Positions 27,332 to 36,888 of a stretch of DNA of 40,365 nt are shown one piece after another. Every line of letters starts with the position of its first letter. The stretch's first letter is position 1. The stretch lies in NCBI GenBank assembly GCA_902797145.1, contig CADBRR010000062.1, positions 1 to 40,365 of the forward strand, written 5' to 3'. This DNA is from an uncultured Eubacteriales bacterium. GTDB lineage: Bacteria; Bacillota; Clostridia; Christensenellales; CAG-138. The notes under the pieces were generated by a model. The model did not search any database, was not told where the DNA came from, and saw only the letters and a program-made list of their open reading frames with translations. A program made the translations under genes and the position numbers.

Positions 27332-28486
27332 ATGTTATCATATGTATGGAATTATTTGACAGGATATGTTATTATACAAGTAACTGGGTGTTCGGTAGAA
27401 CGGTTTTTAAACCAAACGGCAAAAAATCGAATTAAGGTCTGGAAAATAAAGAGTGTAAGCAGGGATAGACTCATTGCATATATTTCAATAAATGGGTTTA
27501 GAAAGCTAAAAGAGCTCAGGACAAGAATTGGATGTAATGTTCATATAATCGAAAAAGCCGGGTTTCCGTTTTATTTGAACTCGCTAAAGAAAAGACCTGT
27601 TATAAAATATGGTTGGATAGTTGTAATAATTTTGTTATATGTAGCATCTTTGAAAATATGGGATATAAATATAAGCGGATGCTATAATGTTACTGAGGAG
27701 CAAATAACTCAAACATTACAAGATGCAGGTGTGCAGTTAGGCGCATCAATAAATGATATTGATAAAATGGCGCTTGCTAATCTGATAAAAGATTCAGACG
27801 ATAAAATTGCATGGGCAGGAGTAAATATAAATGGTGTGCGTATGAACATTAAAATAGTTGAAAAAACAAATGCCCAGAGATATGATGATGAAAATAATGA
27901 GGCACGAAATATATATGCAAAGAAGGACGGTATGATAAAAGAAATTATTGCACTCAATGGCAAAGCTGTTGTAAAGAATGGAGATATTGTAAAAGAAGGC
28001 GATTTGCTGATAAATGGCAGCTTCTCTGACGAAAACGGAAAACAAATAAATGTTTATTCGAGAGGTAGCGTTGTTGCTGATGTAGTATATAGATTTTCGG
28101 CGCACATTGATAAAATAAATAAAGATAAAAGACGGAGCGGTGAAATATCACAATACACCAAAATAAATATTTTAGGTTATGAATTGATAAATGGTACTGA
28201 TTACGAAGAATATGATTGTGAAAAACAATACGAAAATACAATCAGTGGAAACATATTTCCAATATGGATAGAGAAAGGACTGTGCTATGAGGTTAGCGAG
28301 GCGGAATTTGAATTAACGCCTGACGAAATGGTGCAAAAAGGAATGATAATTTGCGATTCTGCTATGGCTGACGAAATTGCGCATGACGCAAAAATAATAT
28401 CTAAAAGGACTGAATATGAAATGAACGATGATGGTTCTATGAATATATATGTTACAGTCGAAACGATAGAAGATATAGGTATTTAA
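27332..28486 (+). CDS. yqfD: Sporulation membrane protein YqfD
   Basis: A 384-residue stage IV sporulation protein of the YqfD family. An N-terminal cytoplasmic part (about 1-90, with RLIAYISINGFRKLKELRTR) is followed by one membrane helix (about 92-107) and a large external region containing WDINISGCYNVTEEQI and the repeated beta-rich segments. In B. subtilis it is expressed with yqfC in the mother cell. The molecular role is not known. RBS GAGGT. Confidence 0.9.
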   Translation: MLSYVWNYLTGYVIIQVTGCSVERFLNQTAKNRIKVWKIKSVSRDRLIAYISINGFRKLKELRTRIGCNVHIIEKAGFPFYLNSLKKRPVIKYGWIVVIILLYVASLKIWDINISGCYNVTEEQITQTLQDAGVQLGASINDIDKMALANLIKDSDDKIAWAGVNINGVRMNIKIVEKTNAQRYDDENNEARNIYAKKDGMIKEIIALNGKAVVKNGDIVKEGDLLINGSFSDENGKQINVYSRGSVVADVVYRFSAHIDKINKDKRRSGEISQYTKINILGYELINGTDYEEYDCEKQYENTISGNIFPIWIEKGLCYEVSEAEFELTPDEMVQKGMIICDSAMADEIAHDAKIISKRTEYEMNDDGSMNIYVTVETIEDIGI

Positions 28487-28496
28487 CTGTCAGTAC

Positions 28497-28525
28497 TTGC
28501 AAAAAATATAAAATAAGGATAAAAT
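28497..28525 (+). promoter_or_regulatory. Possible sigma-A promoter of phoH
   Basis: TTGCAA (28497-28502), 17-base spacer, TAAAAT (28520-28525), about 30 bases before the phoH start. It would give the housekeeping genes expression independent of the sporulation pair upstream. Confidence 0.4.
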
Positions 28526-28554
28526 GATATATAAAAGAAACGGAGATTTGAAAT

Positions 28555-29625
28555 ATGGATGATTTAATAATAAATGAAGTTAATAACGATGAAAAGCTTG
28601 TTCCTGCAAATATGGGAAATAAAGTAGAAGTAGATTCAATGGATGAAGTTATTCGTCTGTTTGGTGCGTTCGATGAAAATCTTGTGATAATCGAAAGCGA
28701 AACTAATACAAAAATCAAGACAGATGATAATTGCATAAAGATTAAATCAAACGATGGTAACAATGAAAATGTTGATGTTGCAAGAACAGTTATCGAAAAA
28801 CTTCTGCTTATGCTTAGAAAAGGAGAGGCAATAAACAGAGGTAGAATTAGATATGCAATTGACCTTGTAAAAGATGGAAATGCGGATTTGATTGAGGAAC
28901 TCGTTGATGACGTTGTTGCATTTACAAACAAGGGAAGACAAATTAAATGTAAGACAATAGGACAGAAAAGGTATGTGTCCGCACTTAAACAAAATACAGT
29001 AGTATTTGGTGTTGGACCTGCTGGTACAGGTAAAACGTATCTTGCTGTTGCAATGGCTGTTCTTGCGTTCAAGAATAAAGAAGTTAATAAAATAATTCTT
29101 ACAAGGCCAGCTGTCGAAGCAGGTGAAAAGCTTGGATTCCTTCCCGGAGATTTACAAAACAAGGTTGACCCGTATTTAAGACCGCTTTATGATGCACTTT
29201 ACGATTTCCTTGGTGCTGAAGGTTATAAAAATCTTGCAGAACGAGGTGCAATAGAAGTTGCTCCACTTGCATATATGCGAGGCAGAACGTTAAATGATGC
29301 TTATATAATTCTTGATGAAGCACAGAATTGTACTATTGAACAGATGAAGATGTTCCTCACAAGATTCGGAGAAAATTCAAGGGTTGTAGTAACAGGCGAC
29401 ATTACTCAGATTGACCTTCCGAGGGATAGAAAGAGTGGCCTTATTCATGCGCTGAATGTGCTTAAAGATGTTGAAGGAATAAAGATGGTTTATCTGACAC
29501 ATAAAGATGTTGTAAGGCACGAGCTTGTTCAGAGGATAATTCGTGCCTATGACCAGGCGAGCAAGAGAGAGGAACAAAGCGATGAAAGAAGACAAAAACA
29601 GATGCAGGAAAAAGAAAATAAATAA
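28555..29625 (+). CDS. phoH: PhoH-family ATPase
   Basis: A cytoplasmic P-loop ATPase of 356 aa. Walker A is GPAGTGKT (154-161) and Walker B is ILDEAQN (about 256-262). An N-terminal region of about 130 residues precedes the ATPase core, and the C terminus is highly charged. PhoH proteins are ATPases, likely RNA helicase-like, and are nearly always found with ybeY, as here, in RNA processing clusters. RBS CGGAGA. Its last 44 bases overlap pgpH. Confidence 0.94.
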   Translation: MDDLIINEVNNDEKLVPANMGNKVEVDSMDEVIRLFGAFDENLVIIESETNTKIKTDDNCIKIKSNDGNNENVDVARTVIEKLLLMLRKGEAINRGRIRYAIDLVKDGNADLIEELVDDVVAFTNKGRQIKCKTIGQKRYVSALKQNTVVFGVGPAGTGKTYLAVAMAVLAFKNKEVNKIILTRPAVEAGEKLGFLPGDLQNKVDPYLRPLYDALYDFLGAEGYKNLAERGAIEVAPLAYMRGRTLNDAYIILDEAQNCTIEQMKMFLTRFGENSRVVVTGDITQIDLPRDRKSGLIHALNVLKDVEGIKMVYLTHKDVVRHELVQRIIRAYDQASKREEQSDERRQKQMQEKENK

Positions 29626-31696
29626 AAATATTATTTATTTGACTTTACCAATTGTACTTGTAATACTGATAACTTTTACAGCCTGCAGTATACTTACACC
29701 TGTAAGATATAAAATTAAAGAAGGCGATGTTGCACAAGAAAATATACTGTCCCCTATTGATACTGTTGATGAAGCAAAGACAAGCGAATTAAAACAACGT
29801 GCGAGAGATAGGGCGGAAATCAAATATATGATTGATGTTGAAAAGGCCGATGCCACTATATCTCAATGTAGCGTGTTCTTTTCAAGTATTAATTCGGTGC
29901 GTGAAAGAGCTGATGAAATAAGAGGCCTTTTAGAAACAGTAGAGTATCTACCATGGAATAGTGTGCTATCTGAGGAGAATTTCGATGAATTTAGAAATAC
30001 ACTTGAAATGGAGCTTCCAAATGAGCAACTTATAACGTTAATAACTATTGATGAAAATGAAGTTTTAAGACTTAAAGATTTGGTCTTGTCGAAAACTACT
30101 ACGCTTTTAAGAAACGGAGTAAGCGAGAGAAACCTTCAGTCAACAATAGATAATTGCATTGAAGAACTTAAAGCAACAAGTATATCTGATGAGATGCAAC
30201 AAATCGGTATTGAATTGTTTAATAAGTTTATTGTTGTAACAAGAATTGTTGATGAAGAAGCTACTGAGACAAGCAGACAGGCAGCAGAGGATTCAGTTGA
30301 AGATGTTAAAATCAATGCAGGCGATATAATTGTTTCAAGTGGCGATACAGTAACACAATCGCAGATAAATATACTTGAAAGCCTTGATTTATTATATAAA
30401 CCAGATATTGATTTAAGGCTTCATATGGGAATCACTTTGTATGTTTTAATATCCGTAATAGTATATTATGGATATCTATTTATTGCTATTAAAACAAAGG
30501 TTTTGTCTATAAACAAGATGGTTATAATTGCACTTGCAATAGCGATTTCTGTTGTACCTGAAATATTTTTTAAAAACTTTAATCAATTTGTCAGCGTTCA
30601 ACTTATTGCGGTTATAATAATTGCATTGCTTGTATCAAAACGAGCAGCACTTGCAACAACAATTTTACTTTCAACACTTTCAATACTTATTTGTGGAAGT
30701 GCTGAAGAGCCGATAAATTTCACATCAGTTTCAATGGCATTTGCGATTATGATATGCGGTTGCGTATCTGTTGTAGTTCTTGTTAAAAAAGAAAGACGTA
30801 GCACAATAATGGCAGCGGGCGTTATTGGCGGTATATGCGGAGCAATTGCGCTTGGTTGCACTCATATAATAAAAAGCGTTGCATTTTTGACGACACTTGA
30901 AAATTGTGCTATCTTAGCAGGCGGATGTCTGTTTTCTACAGTTTTCTGTATAGGAACATTACCAGTGTGGGAAAACGCTTTCGATGTCGTTACAAGTGCA
31001 AAGCTTGGTGAACTTATAAATATGGAGCATCCGCTTATCAAACGACTTATGATAGAAGCACCGGGAACATATCATCATAGCATTATGGTTTCTGCGCTTG
31101 CGGAAAATGCGGCTCAAGCGGTTGGAGCAAATTCAATGCTTGCAAAAGTAGGTGCATATTATCATGATGTTGGAAAACTCCGTGAACCACTCAATTTCAA
31201 AGAAAATCAGAATGGCAAAAAGAATATACACGATGATTTATCACCCGAAGAAAGTGCAAAAATAATAATTGACCATCAGGTATATGGCGTTAAATTGTTA
31301 AAAAAATATAAATTGCCTACACAAGTTATAAAAATAGCTCAGGAACATCATGGAAATACGCTTGTTGCATATTTCTACTATAAGGCAAAGGAACTCAGAG
31401 GGAATGATAATGTTGATGAAAACGATTTCAGGTATCCTTCCGAAAAGCCTGATAGCAAAGAAAGCGTTATAGTAATGATGGCAGATTCATGTGAAGCAGC
31501 GGTTAGATCGATTCAAGAGCCGACTCCTGAAAATATAAAAAATATGGTTCATAAAGTAATCTATGGCAAAATAACGGATGGACAGCTTGAAAATGCACCA
31601 ATAACTATGGCGGAAATAAAGTGCATTGAGGATAGCTTTATGAATACTTTTAGCGGAATACTACATGAAAGAATCGAGTATCCGGAAGATAAATAA
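29582..31696 (+). CDS. pgpH: 7TM-HD cyclic-di-AMP phosphodiesterase PgpH (YqfF)
   Basis: A 704-residue membrane phosphodiesterase that hydrolyses c-di-AMP to pApA. A first membrane helix (about 16-37) is followed by an extracytoplasmic 7TMR-HDED domain, a block of membrane helices (about 275-470) and a cytoplasmic HD domain with EAPGTYHHSIMVSALAEN and YYHDVGKLREP. The start at 29582 has GAGAGG about nine bases upstream and lies inside phoH; an earlier in-frame ATG (29543) has no such site. The neighbours phoH and ybeY are the usual ones. Confidence 0.94.
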   Translation: MKEDKNRCRKKKINKNIIYLTLPIVLVILITFTACSILTPVRYKIKEGDVAQENILSPIDTVDEAKTSELKQRARDRAEIKYMIDVEKADATISQCSVFFSSINSVRERADEIRGLLETVEYLPWNSVLSEENFDEFRNTLEMELPNEQLITLITIDENEVLRLKDLVLSKTTTLLRNGVSERNLQSTIDNCIEELKATSISDEMQQIGIELFNKFIVVTRIVDEEATETSRQAAEDSVEDVKINAGDIIVSSGDTVTQSQINILESLDLLYKPDIDLRLHMGITLYVLISVIVYYGYLFIAIKTKVLSINKMVIIALAIAISVVPEIFFKNFNQFVSVQLIAVIIIALLVSKRAALATTILLSTLSILICGSAEEPINFTSVSMAFAIMICGCVSVVVLVKKERRSTIMAAGVIGGICGAIALGCTHIIKSVAFLTTLENCAILAGGCLFSTVFCIGTLPVWENAFDVVTSAKLGELINMEHPLIKRLMIEAPGTYHHSIMVSALAENAAQAVGANSMLAKVGAYYHDVGKLREPLNFKENQNGKKNIHDDLSPEESAKIIIDHQVYGVKLLKKYKLPTQVIKIAQEHHGNTLVAYFYYKAKELRGNDNVDENDFRYPSEKPDSKESVIVMMADSCEAAVRSIQEPTPENIKNMVHKVIYGKITDGQLENAPITMAEIKCIEDSFMNTFSGILHERIEYPEDK

Positions 31697-31709
31697 GAAA
31701 GAGATTGAA

Positions 31710-32165
31710 ATGAAAAACAAAATTGAAATAATTTGCAGCGAAAACATTTCGCTTGATAAAGAACTTGAAAATACGATTATTGATTCTGTAAATGCAGCAT
31801 TTAATCATGAAAATAAATGTGGTGGCGTAAATGTTGCAATAGTCGATAATGAAGAAATAAAGCGACTTAACAGGGAATTTCGTGACAAGGATAGCGTTAC
31901 GGATGTTTTGAGTTTCCCGGCATGGGAGGGTAACGAGATATTAAGCACTCCTGATGGCTTTGTTGGCGATATAGCTATATCGCTTCCACGCGCGGAGGAA
32001 CAGGCAAACGAATATGGGCATTCTCTAAAAAGAGAAATCGCATTCCTTACAATTCACGGATGCTTGCACATACTCGGTTATGATCATATTAAAAAAGAGG
32101 ATGAACTTATTATGTTTCCACTTCAGAAGAAAATTCTTGAAGAAATGAATATATCAAGAGAATAA
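31710..32165 (+). CDS. ybeY: Endoribonuclease YbeY
   Basis: A zinc-dependent single-strand endoribonuclease for 16S rRNA 3' maturation and ribosome quality control, 151 aa. The zinc ligands are His116, His120 and His126 in HGCLHILGYDH. The block LNREFRDKDSVTDVLSFP is also conserved. The start at 31710 follows AAGAAAGAG and gives the normal length; an in-frame ATG at 31665 inside pgpH would add 15 unrelated residues. Confidence 0.95.
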   Translation: MKNKIEIICSENISLDKELENTIIDSVNAAFNHENKCGGVNVAIVDNEEIKRLNREFRDKDSVTDVLSFPAWEGNEILSTPDGFVGDIAISLPRAEEQANEYGHSLKREIAFLTIHGCLHILGYDHIKKEDELIMFPLQKKILEEMNISRE

Positions 32166-32175
32166 GAGGTGTAGT

Positions 32176-33066
32176 ATGGAAAGTTTTAAATCAGGATTTG
32201 TATCAATAATTGGTTCTCCGAATGTTGGAAAATCAACTATGATGAATTACATAATAGGACAAAAAATTTCAATAGTTTCGCATAAAGCTCAAACTACTCG
32301 AAATAAAATAATGGGTGTATATAATGGCAAAAACTATCAGATTGTTTTCCTCGATACACCGGGTATAACGACACCTAAAAATAAACTTGGTGAATATATG
32401 CTCAAGGCAGCGTATGAAACACTTAATGAAGTCGAACTTATTCTGTATCTTGTAGATGCATCAAAGGGAATACAGGAAAAAGATGAAGCAGTTATAAAAA
32501 AACTTCGTACCGCAAAATCGCCTGTTGTTGCTGTAATTAATAAGATTGATACTGTAAGTATGGGTGAAAGCGATGAAATAGAAGAACGATTAAGGCAGGA
32601 AACCTTTATCAAATGCGTACAAAGAATATCTGCGCTAAATGGAACAGGAATTGATAATCTTGTAAAGACCATTGAAAAATATCTTGTCGATGGACCGCAA
32701 TATTTCCCAAGCGATATGATTACAGATATGCCTGAAAGAAATATATGTGCAGAAATGATACGTGAAAAAACACTAATACTTTTAAAAGATGAAATACCGC
32801 ATGGTATAGGTGTGGATATCGAAAAAATTTCAGTTCGTGATGACGGCAGAATTACAGATGTATGGGCTATTATTTATTGCGAGAGGGAATCTCATAAAGG
32901 CATAATAATAGGAAAAGGCGGTTCTATGCTGAAAAAAATCGGCACAGAAGCACGCCATGATATTGAATGGTTAATGGGAACGCAGGTTAATTTGACAATT
33001 CACGTTAAAGTTAAGGAAGGTTGGCGAAATAGCCTTTCTACAATGCGTGAATTAGGTTATGAATGA
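32176..33066 (+). CDS. era: Ribosome assembly GTPase Era
   Basis: A GTPase of 296 aa with an N-terminal G domain and a C-terminal KH domain. G1 is GSPNVGKST (13-21), G3 is DTPG, G4 is NKID. The KH domain carries IIIGKGGSMLKKIG, which binds the 3' end of 16S rRNA. Era assists 30S assembly. It is 10 bases after ybeY. Its 3' end overlaps the 3' end of the opposite-strand yqzL-like gene by 10 bases. RBS AGAGGTG. Confidence 0.97.
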   Translation: MESFKSGFVSIIGSPNVGKSTMMNYIIGQKISIVSHKAQTTRNKIMGVYNGKNYQIVFLDTPGITTPKNKLGEYMLKAAYETLNEVELILYLVDASKGIQEKDEAVIKKLRTAKSPVVAVINKIDTVSMGESDEIEERLRQETFIKCVQRISALNGTGIDNLVKTIEKYLVDGPQYFPSDMITDMPERNICAEMIREKTLILLKDEIPHGIGVDIEKISVRDDGRITDVWAIIYCERESHKGIIIGKGGSMLKKIGTEARHDIEWLMGTQVNLTIHVKVKEGWRNSLSTMRELGYE

Positions 33067-33194
33067 TGATTATTTGAATCTAAATCTGATTCGGATTTAT
33101 TCTGCATCATTCTGTAATTGAGATAATCTTCAATTTTACCAGTGAGTTCAAATTTTTTCCATGAATTTTCAATATTACGCTCTGGATAGTTCAT
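33057..33194 (-). CDS. yqzL: YqzL-like small protein on the opposite strand
   Basis: A 45-residue frame on the minus strand with AAGGAGA six bases before its ATG. The product contains ENSWKKFELTGKIEDYLNYR, which fits the short W-K-x-F-x-x-T-G-x-I-x-x-Y-L pattern of YqzL proteins (B. subtilis YqzL is about 47 aa). In Bacillus yqzL lies between era and recO in the same direction; here the place is kept but the strand is reversed. The function is unknown. A longer frame from 33350 has no ribosome binding site and runs into recO. Confidence 0.72.
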   Translation of the reverse strand: MNYPERNIENSWKKFELTGKIEDYLNYRMMQNKSESDLDSNNHHS

Positions 33195-33278
33195 ATAAAA
33201 TCTCCTTGTGGTTTTTATTTTAGTATTCCGCAATGACGATAAAAAATGTATAGCAAATTTTGAGAGGAACAAATTACA

Positions 33279-34034
33279 ATGTCTTTGTGCGAAGTAAATG
33301 GAATCGTCGTATATTATGTTAATTACGGCGAAAGTGATAGGATAATTCATTTATATACAGCTGAAAGAGGCTTGATTAGCGCACTTGCAAGAGGAGCAAG
33401 AAAACCCAATAGCGCTCTTTTAAATGCAGTTCAACCGCTTGTGTATGGGAAGTATGTATTGTTCGAGAATAAAGGAAAATATACGGTTAATACTTGCGAA
33501 TTGCTTGAAACGTTCTATAATGCAAGAATTGATATGGACAAGTTTTCTGCTGCAATGTATATGACGTCACTTATGAATAATAGGTCGCATGAATTTATGC
33601 GTAGCAGAAGATTGTTTTTTCTGCTGTACTATTCGCTTACTTATATATCTTACAAAGATGAATGTGTTCCGCGCGATATTGCAATAGCGTTTCTCGTAAA
33701 GGTTTTGAATGAGCATGGGTTTATACCACAGGTAAAGATTTGCGGAAACTGCGGACGAGTTCTTTTAAATGATTCGCTTATATATTTTGAACCATTTAAA
33801 GGGCATCCGTTGTGTTTCAATTGTAAGACGCCCGAAAGTGTACAGGTCGAACCTACATCGCTTGAAGCGATAGTTAGAATTTTAAGATTGAATGTAAAAG
33901 ATGTATATAAAGTAAAAATGCCATTGAGGATAAGTAAAGAATTATTCAAAATATTAAATACGTATGCTGAAACGGTTCTGGAAGAAAAATTCAATGGTGA
34001 AATTATGTTTTATGACATAGATGTGCAAAAATAG
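33279..34034 (+). CDS. recO: DNA repair protein RecO
   Basis: RecO works with RecR to load RecA on SSB-coated single-stranded DNA. The 251-residue length is standard. An N-terminal OB fold (about 1-80; YGESDRIIHLYTAERGLISALARGARK) is followed by a helical domain and a zinc finger with CGNCGR and CFNC cysteines. RBS GAGAGG lies about 11 bases upstream. It is downstream of era, as usual in Bacillota, but separated by the opposite-strand yqzL-like gene. Confidence 0.95.
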   Translation: MSLCEVNGIVVYYVNYGESDRIIHLYTAERGLISALARGARKPNSALLNAVQPLVYGKYVLFENKGKYTVNTCELLETFYNARIDMDKFSAAMYMTSLMNNRSHEFMRSRRLFFLLYYSLTYISYKDECVPRDIAIAFLVKVLNEHGFIPQVKICGNCGRVLLNDSLIYFEPFKGHPLCFNCKTPESVQVEPTSLEAIVRILRLNVKDVYKVKMPLRISKELFKILNTYAETVLEEKFNGEIMFYDIDVQK

Positions 34035-34064
34035 AAATTATATTAAAAAAATATATAATTGGTG

Positions 34065-34093
34065 TTGCACATTTCCAAAAAATTGTATATAAT
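34065..34093 (+). promoter_or_regulatory. Promoter of ppdK
   Basis: TTGCAC (34065-34070), 17-base spacer, TATAAT (34088-34093). It predicts a short leader before CGGAGGT and the start at 34125, consistent with strong expression. Confidence 0.75.
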
Positions 34094-34124
34094 AAAAGTT
34101 GATAAAAAAACGGAGGTAAAATAA

Positions 34125-36749
34125 ATGTCATATAAGTATGTTTACTTGTTTGAAGAAGGCAACGCAAATATGCGTAACCTTCTCGGCGGTAAAGGTGCAA
34201 ACCTTGCAGAAATGACAAACCTTGGAATGCCCGTTCCTTATGGTTTCACAATTACAACTGAAGCTTGCACAAAGTATTATGAAGATGGCGAACGCATTAG
34301 CGAAGATATTCAGAAGGAAATCTATTGCTATATTGAAAAGCTTGAAGCTAAGTCAGGCAAGAAGTTTGGCGATCTTGAAAACCCCTTGCTCGTATCAGTT
34401 CGTTCAGGTGCTCGTGCATCAATGCCTGGCATGATGGATACTATTCTTAATCTCGGTCTTAATGACGAAGTAGTTGAAAGCTTTGCAAAGAAGACAAATA
34501 ATCCGAGATTTGCATATGATTCATATCGCAGATTCATTCAGATGTATTCTGATGTAGTAATGGAAGTTGGTAAGAAGTATTTTGAAGAACTTATCGACGA
34601 AATGAAGGCAAAGAAGGGCGTTAAGCTCGATACAGAACTTGATGCTAACGATCTTAAAGAACTTGCAAATCAGTTCAAGGCTGAATATAAGGCAAAGATT
34701 GGTAAAGATTTCCCATCAGATCCTAAGGAACAGCTCATGGGCGCTATTAAGGCAGTATTCCGTAGCTGGAACAATGATCGTGCAATCTACTATCGTAGAA
34801 TGAATGATATCCCCGGTTCATGGGGTACAGCAGTAAATGTACAGATGATGGTATTCGGTAACATGGGTAACACATCAGGTACAGGTGTTGCATTCACACG
34901 TAACCCTGCAACAGGCGAAAAGAAGCTCTTTGGTGAATTCTTGATGAACGCACAGGGCGAAGACGTTGTAGCAGGTGTAAGAACTCCTCAGACAATTGAT
35001 CAGCTCGCAGAAGTTATGCCCGAAGCATATGAACAATTTGTTGATATCTGCAAGAAACTTGAAAGCCATTATCGTGATATGCAGGATATGGAATTCACAA
35101 TTGAAGATAAGAAGCTCTTCATGCTTCAGACAAGAAATGGTAAGCGTACAGCTACAGCAGCTTTAAAGATTGCTTGTGACCTTGTTGACGAAGGTATGAT
35201 AAGCGAAGAAGAAGCTGTTATGATGGTTGATCCTAAGCAGCTTGATGCACTCTTGCATCCTCAGTTTGATGCAGAATCACTCAAGAAGGCTAAGCCCGTA
35301 GCTACAGCTCTTCCTGCATCACCTGGTGCTGCTTGCGGTAAAATCGTATTCACAGCAGAAGATGCAACAGAATGGGCAGGCCGCGGTGAAAAGGTAGTTC
35401 TCGTTCGTTTGGAGACAAGCCCTGAAGATATCGAAGGTATGCACCATTCACAGGGTATCCTCACAGTTCGTGGCGGTATGACATCTCATGCAGCAGTTGT
35501 TGCAAGAGGTATGGGTACTTGCTGCGTATCAGGTTGCGGTGAAATCAAGATGGACGAAGAAAACAAGAAGTTTGAACTTGCTGGTCGTGTATATCATGAA
35601 GGCGATTTCATTTCACTTGATGGTTCAACAGGTAATATCTATGGTGAAGCTATTAAGACAGTAGAAGCTACAATAAGTGGTGATTTTGAACGTCTTATGG
35701 GTTGGGCTGATAGAATTCGTAGACTTAAGGTTCGTACAAATGCTGATACGCCAAGAGATGCAGCAGTTGCTGTTAAGTTTGGTGCAGAAGGTATAGGTCT
35801 TTGCCGTACAGAACATATGTTCTTTGATGAAGATAGAATCCCTGCAGTTCGTGAGATGATCGTTGCAAAGGATGTAGATTCACGTCGTAAGGCTCTTGAT
35901 AAGCTTCTTCCGATGCAGAGAAGTGACTTTGAAGGCATCTATAAGGCAATGGGCGAACGTCCTTGCACAATCAGATTCCTTGATCCACCTCTCCATGAGT
36001 TCCTCCCGCAGAAGGATGAAGATATTGCAGATCTTGCAAAGGAAATGGGTCTTACATTTGAAGAACTTAAGGCTACAGTAGCAGGCTTGCATGAATTTAA
36101 CCCGATGATGGGTCATAGAGGATGCCGTCTTGCTGTAACATATCCTGAAATTGCAGAAATGCAGACAAGAGCTGTTATCGAAGCTGCTATGAATGTACGT
36201 AAGGAAACTGGTCTTAACATCGTTCCTGAAATTATGATTCCGCTCGTAGGCGAAGTTAAAGAGCTTGCATACGTAAAGGCTGTTGTAGTAAATACAGCTA
36301 AGGAAGTTATGGCAGAACGCAATGAAGAGATTCCGTATCTTGTTGGTACAATGATTGAAATTCCGAGAGCTGCGCTTACAGCTGACGAAGTTGCAAAGGA
36401 AGCTGAATTCTTCTCATTCGGTACAAATGACCTTACACAGATGACATTTGGATTCAGCCGTGACGATGCATCTAAGTTCCTTCCCTCATACTATGAGAGA
36501 AAGATTTATGAAAGTGATCCATTTGCTCGCCTTGACCAGGTTGGCGTTGGTAAACTTGTTAAGATGGCTGCTGAACTCGGCAAACAGACAAGACCTAACA
36601 TCAAGCTTGGTATCTGTGGCGAACATGGCGGTGATCCTTCATCAATCGACTTCTGCCATAGAGTAGGTTTGAACTATGTAAGCTGCTCACCTTATCGTGT
36701 ACCGATAGCTCGTCTTGCAGCTGCACAGGCTCAGATTCGCAATAAGTAA
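34125..36749 (+). CDS. ppdK: Pyruvate, phosphate dikinase
   Basis: The enzyme interconverts pyruvate + ATP + phosphate and phosphoenolpyruvate + AMP + pyrophosphate; in anaerobes it often serves glycolysis or gluconeogenesis. The length of 874 aa equals that of Clostridium symbiosum PPDK, and the catalytic residues fall at the same numbers: His455 (GGMTSHAA) in the phosphohistidine domain and Cys831 (GICGEHGG) in the PEP/pyruvate barrel. The N-terminal ATP-grasp domain begins LLGGKGANLAEMTNLG. Codon use is clearly biased (Lys almost all AAG) against the neighbours, which fits high expression. No PPDK regulatory protein gene adjoins it. Confidence 0.98.
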   Translation: MSYKYVYLFEEGNANMRNLLGGKGANLAEMTNLGMPVPYGFTITTEACTKYYEDGERISEDIQKEIYCYIEKLEAKSGKKFGDLENPLLVSVRSGARASMPGMMDTILNLGLNDEVVESFAKKTNNPRFAYDSYRRFIQMYSDVVMEVGKKYFEELIDEMKAKKGVKLDTELDANDLKELANQFKAEYKAKIGKDFPSDPKEQLMGAIKAVFRSWNNDRAIYYRRMNDIPGSWGTAVNVQMMVFGNMGNTSGTGVAFTRNPATGEKKLFGEFLMNAQGEDVVAGVRTPQTIDQLAEVMPEAYEQFVDICKKLESHYRDMQDMEFTIEDKKLFMLQTRNGKRTATAALKIACDLVDEGMISEEEAVMMVDPKQLDALLHPQFDAESLKKAKPVATALPASPGAACGKIVFTAEDATEWAGRGEKVVLVRLETSPEDIEGMHHSQGILTVRGGMTSHAAVVARGMGTCCVSGCGEIKMDEENKKFELAGRVYHEGDFISLDGSTGNIYGEAIKTVEATISGDFERLMGWADRIRRLKVRTNADTPRDAAVAVKFGAEGIGLCRTEHMFFDEDRIPAVREMIVAKDVDSRRKALDKLLPMQRSDFEGIYKAMGERPCTIRFLDPPLHEFLPQKDEDIADLAKEMGLTFEELKATVAGLHEFNPMMGHRGCRLAVTYPEIAEMQTRAVIEAAMNVRKETGLNIVPEIMIPLVGEVKELAYVKAVVVNTAKEVMAERNEEIPYLVGTMIEIPRAALTADEVAKEAEFFSFGTNDLTQMTFGFSRDDASKFLPSYYERKIYESDPFARLDQVGVGKLVKMAAELGKQTRPNIKLGICGEHGGDPSSIDFCHRVGLNYVSCSPYRVPIARLAAAQAQIRNK

Positions 36750-36810
36750 TTTTGTTTTAATTTATGAATACTGATATTTATTAGTTCATAATAAAGCAAA
36801 AGGTGTTTAT

Positions 36811-36847
36811 AGACCTTGTAGGATTTTCCTATAAGGTCTTGTTTATA
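36811..36847 (+). terminator. Terminator after ppdK
   Basis: AGACCTTGTAGGA (36811-36823) pairs over 13 positions with TCCTATAAGGTCT (36827-36839), one G-T pair, then TGTTTAT. The stem is long but the T run is poor, so termination may be incomplete. A weaker AT-rich hairpin lies upstream near 36763-36790. Confidence 0.65.
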
Positions 36848-36888
36848 AGCGGCAAAAAGAGAGTAAATAATTTGTTTAGGAGTAATAA

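Noticed and set aside
28452-29162. Long minus-strand open frame (236 codons) opposite phoH
   Set aside because: It lies wholly antisense to the conserved PhoH ATPase and the yqfD end, has no recognisable family and no ribosome binding site.
29543-29581. Earlier pgpH start
   Set aside because: No ribosome binding site and deeper overlap with phoH; GAGAGG precedes 29582.
33195-33350. N-terminal extension of the minus-strand yqzL-like gene
   Set aside because: It would overlap the recO start and has no ribosome binding site; the family match starts after 33194.
34036-34060. Hairpin after recO as a terminator
   Set aside because: The stem is only A-T pairs and no T tract follows.
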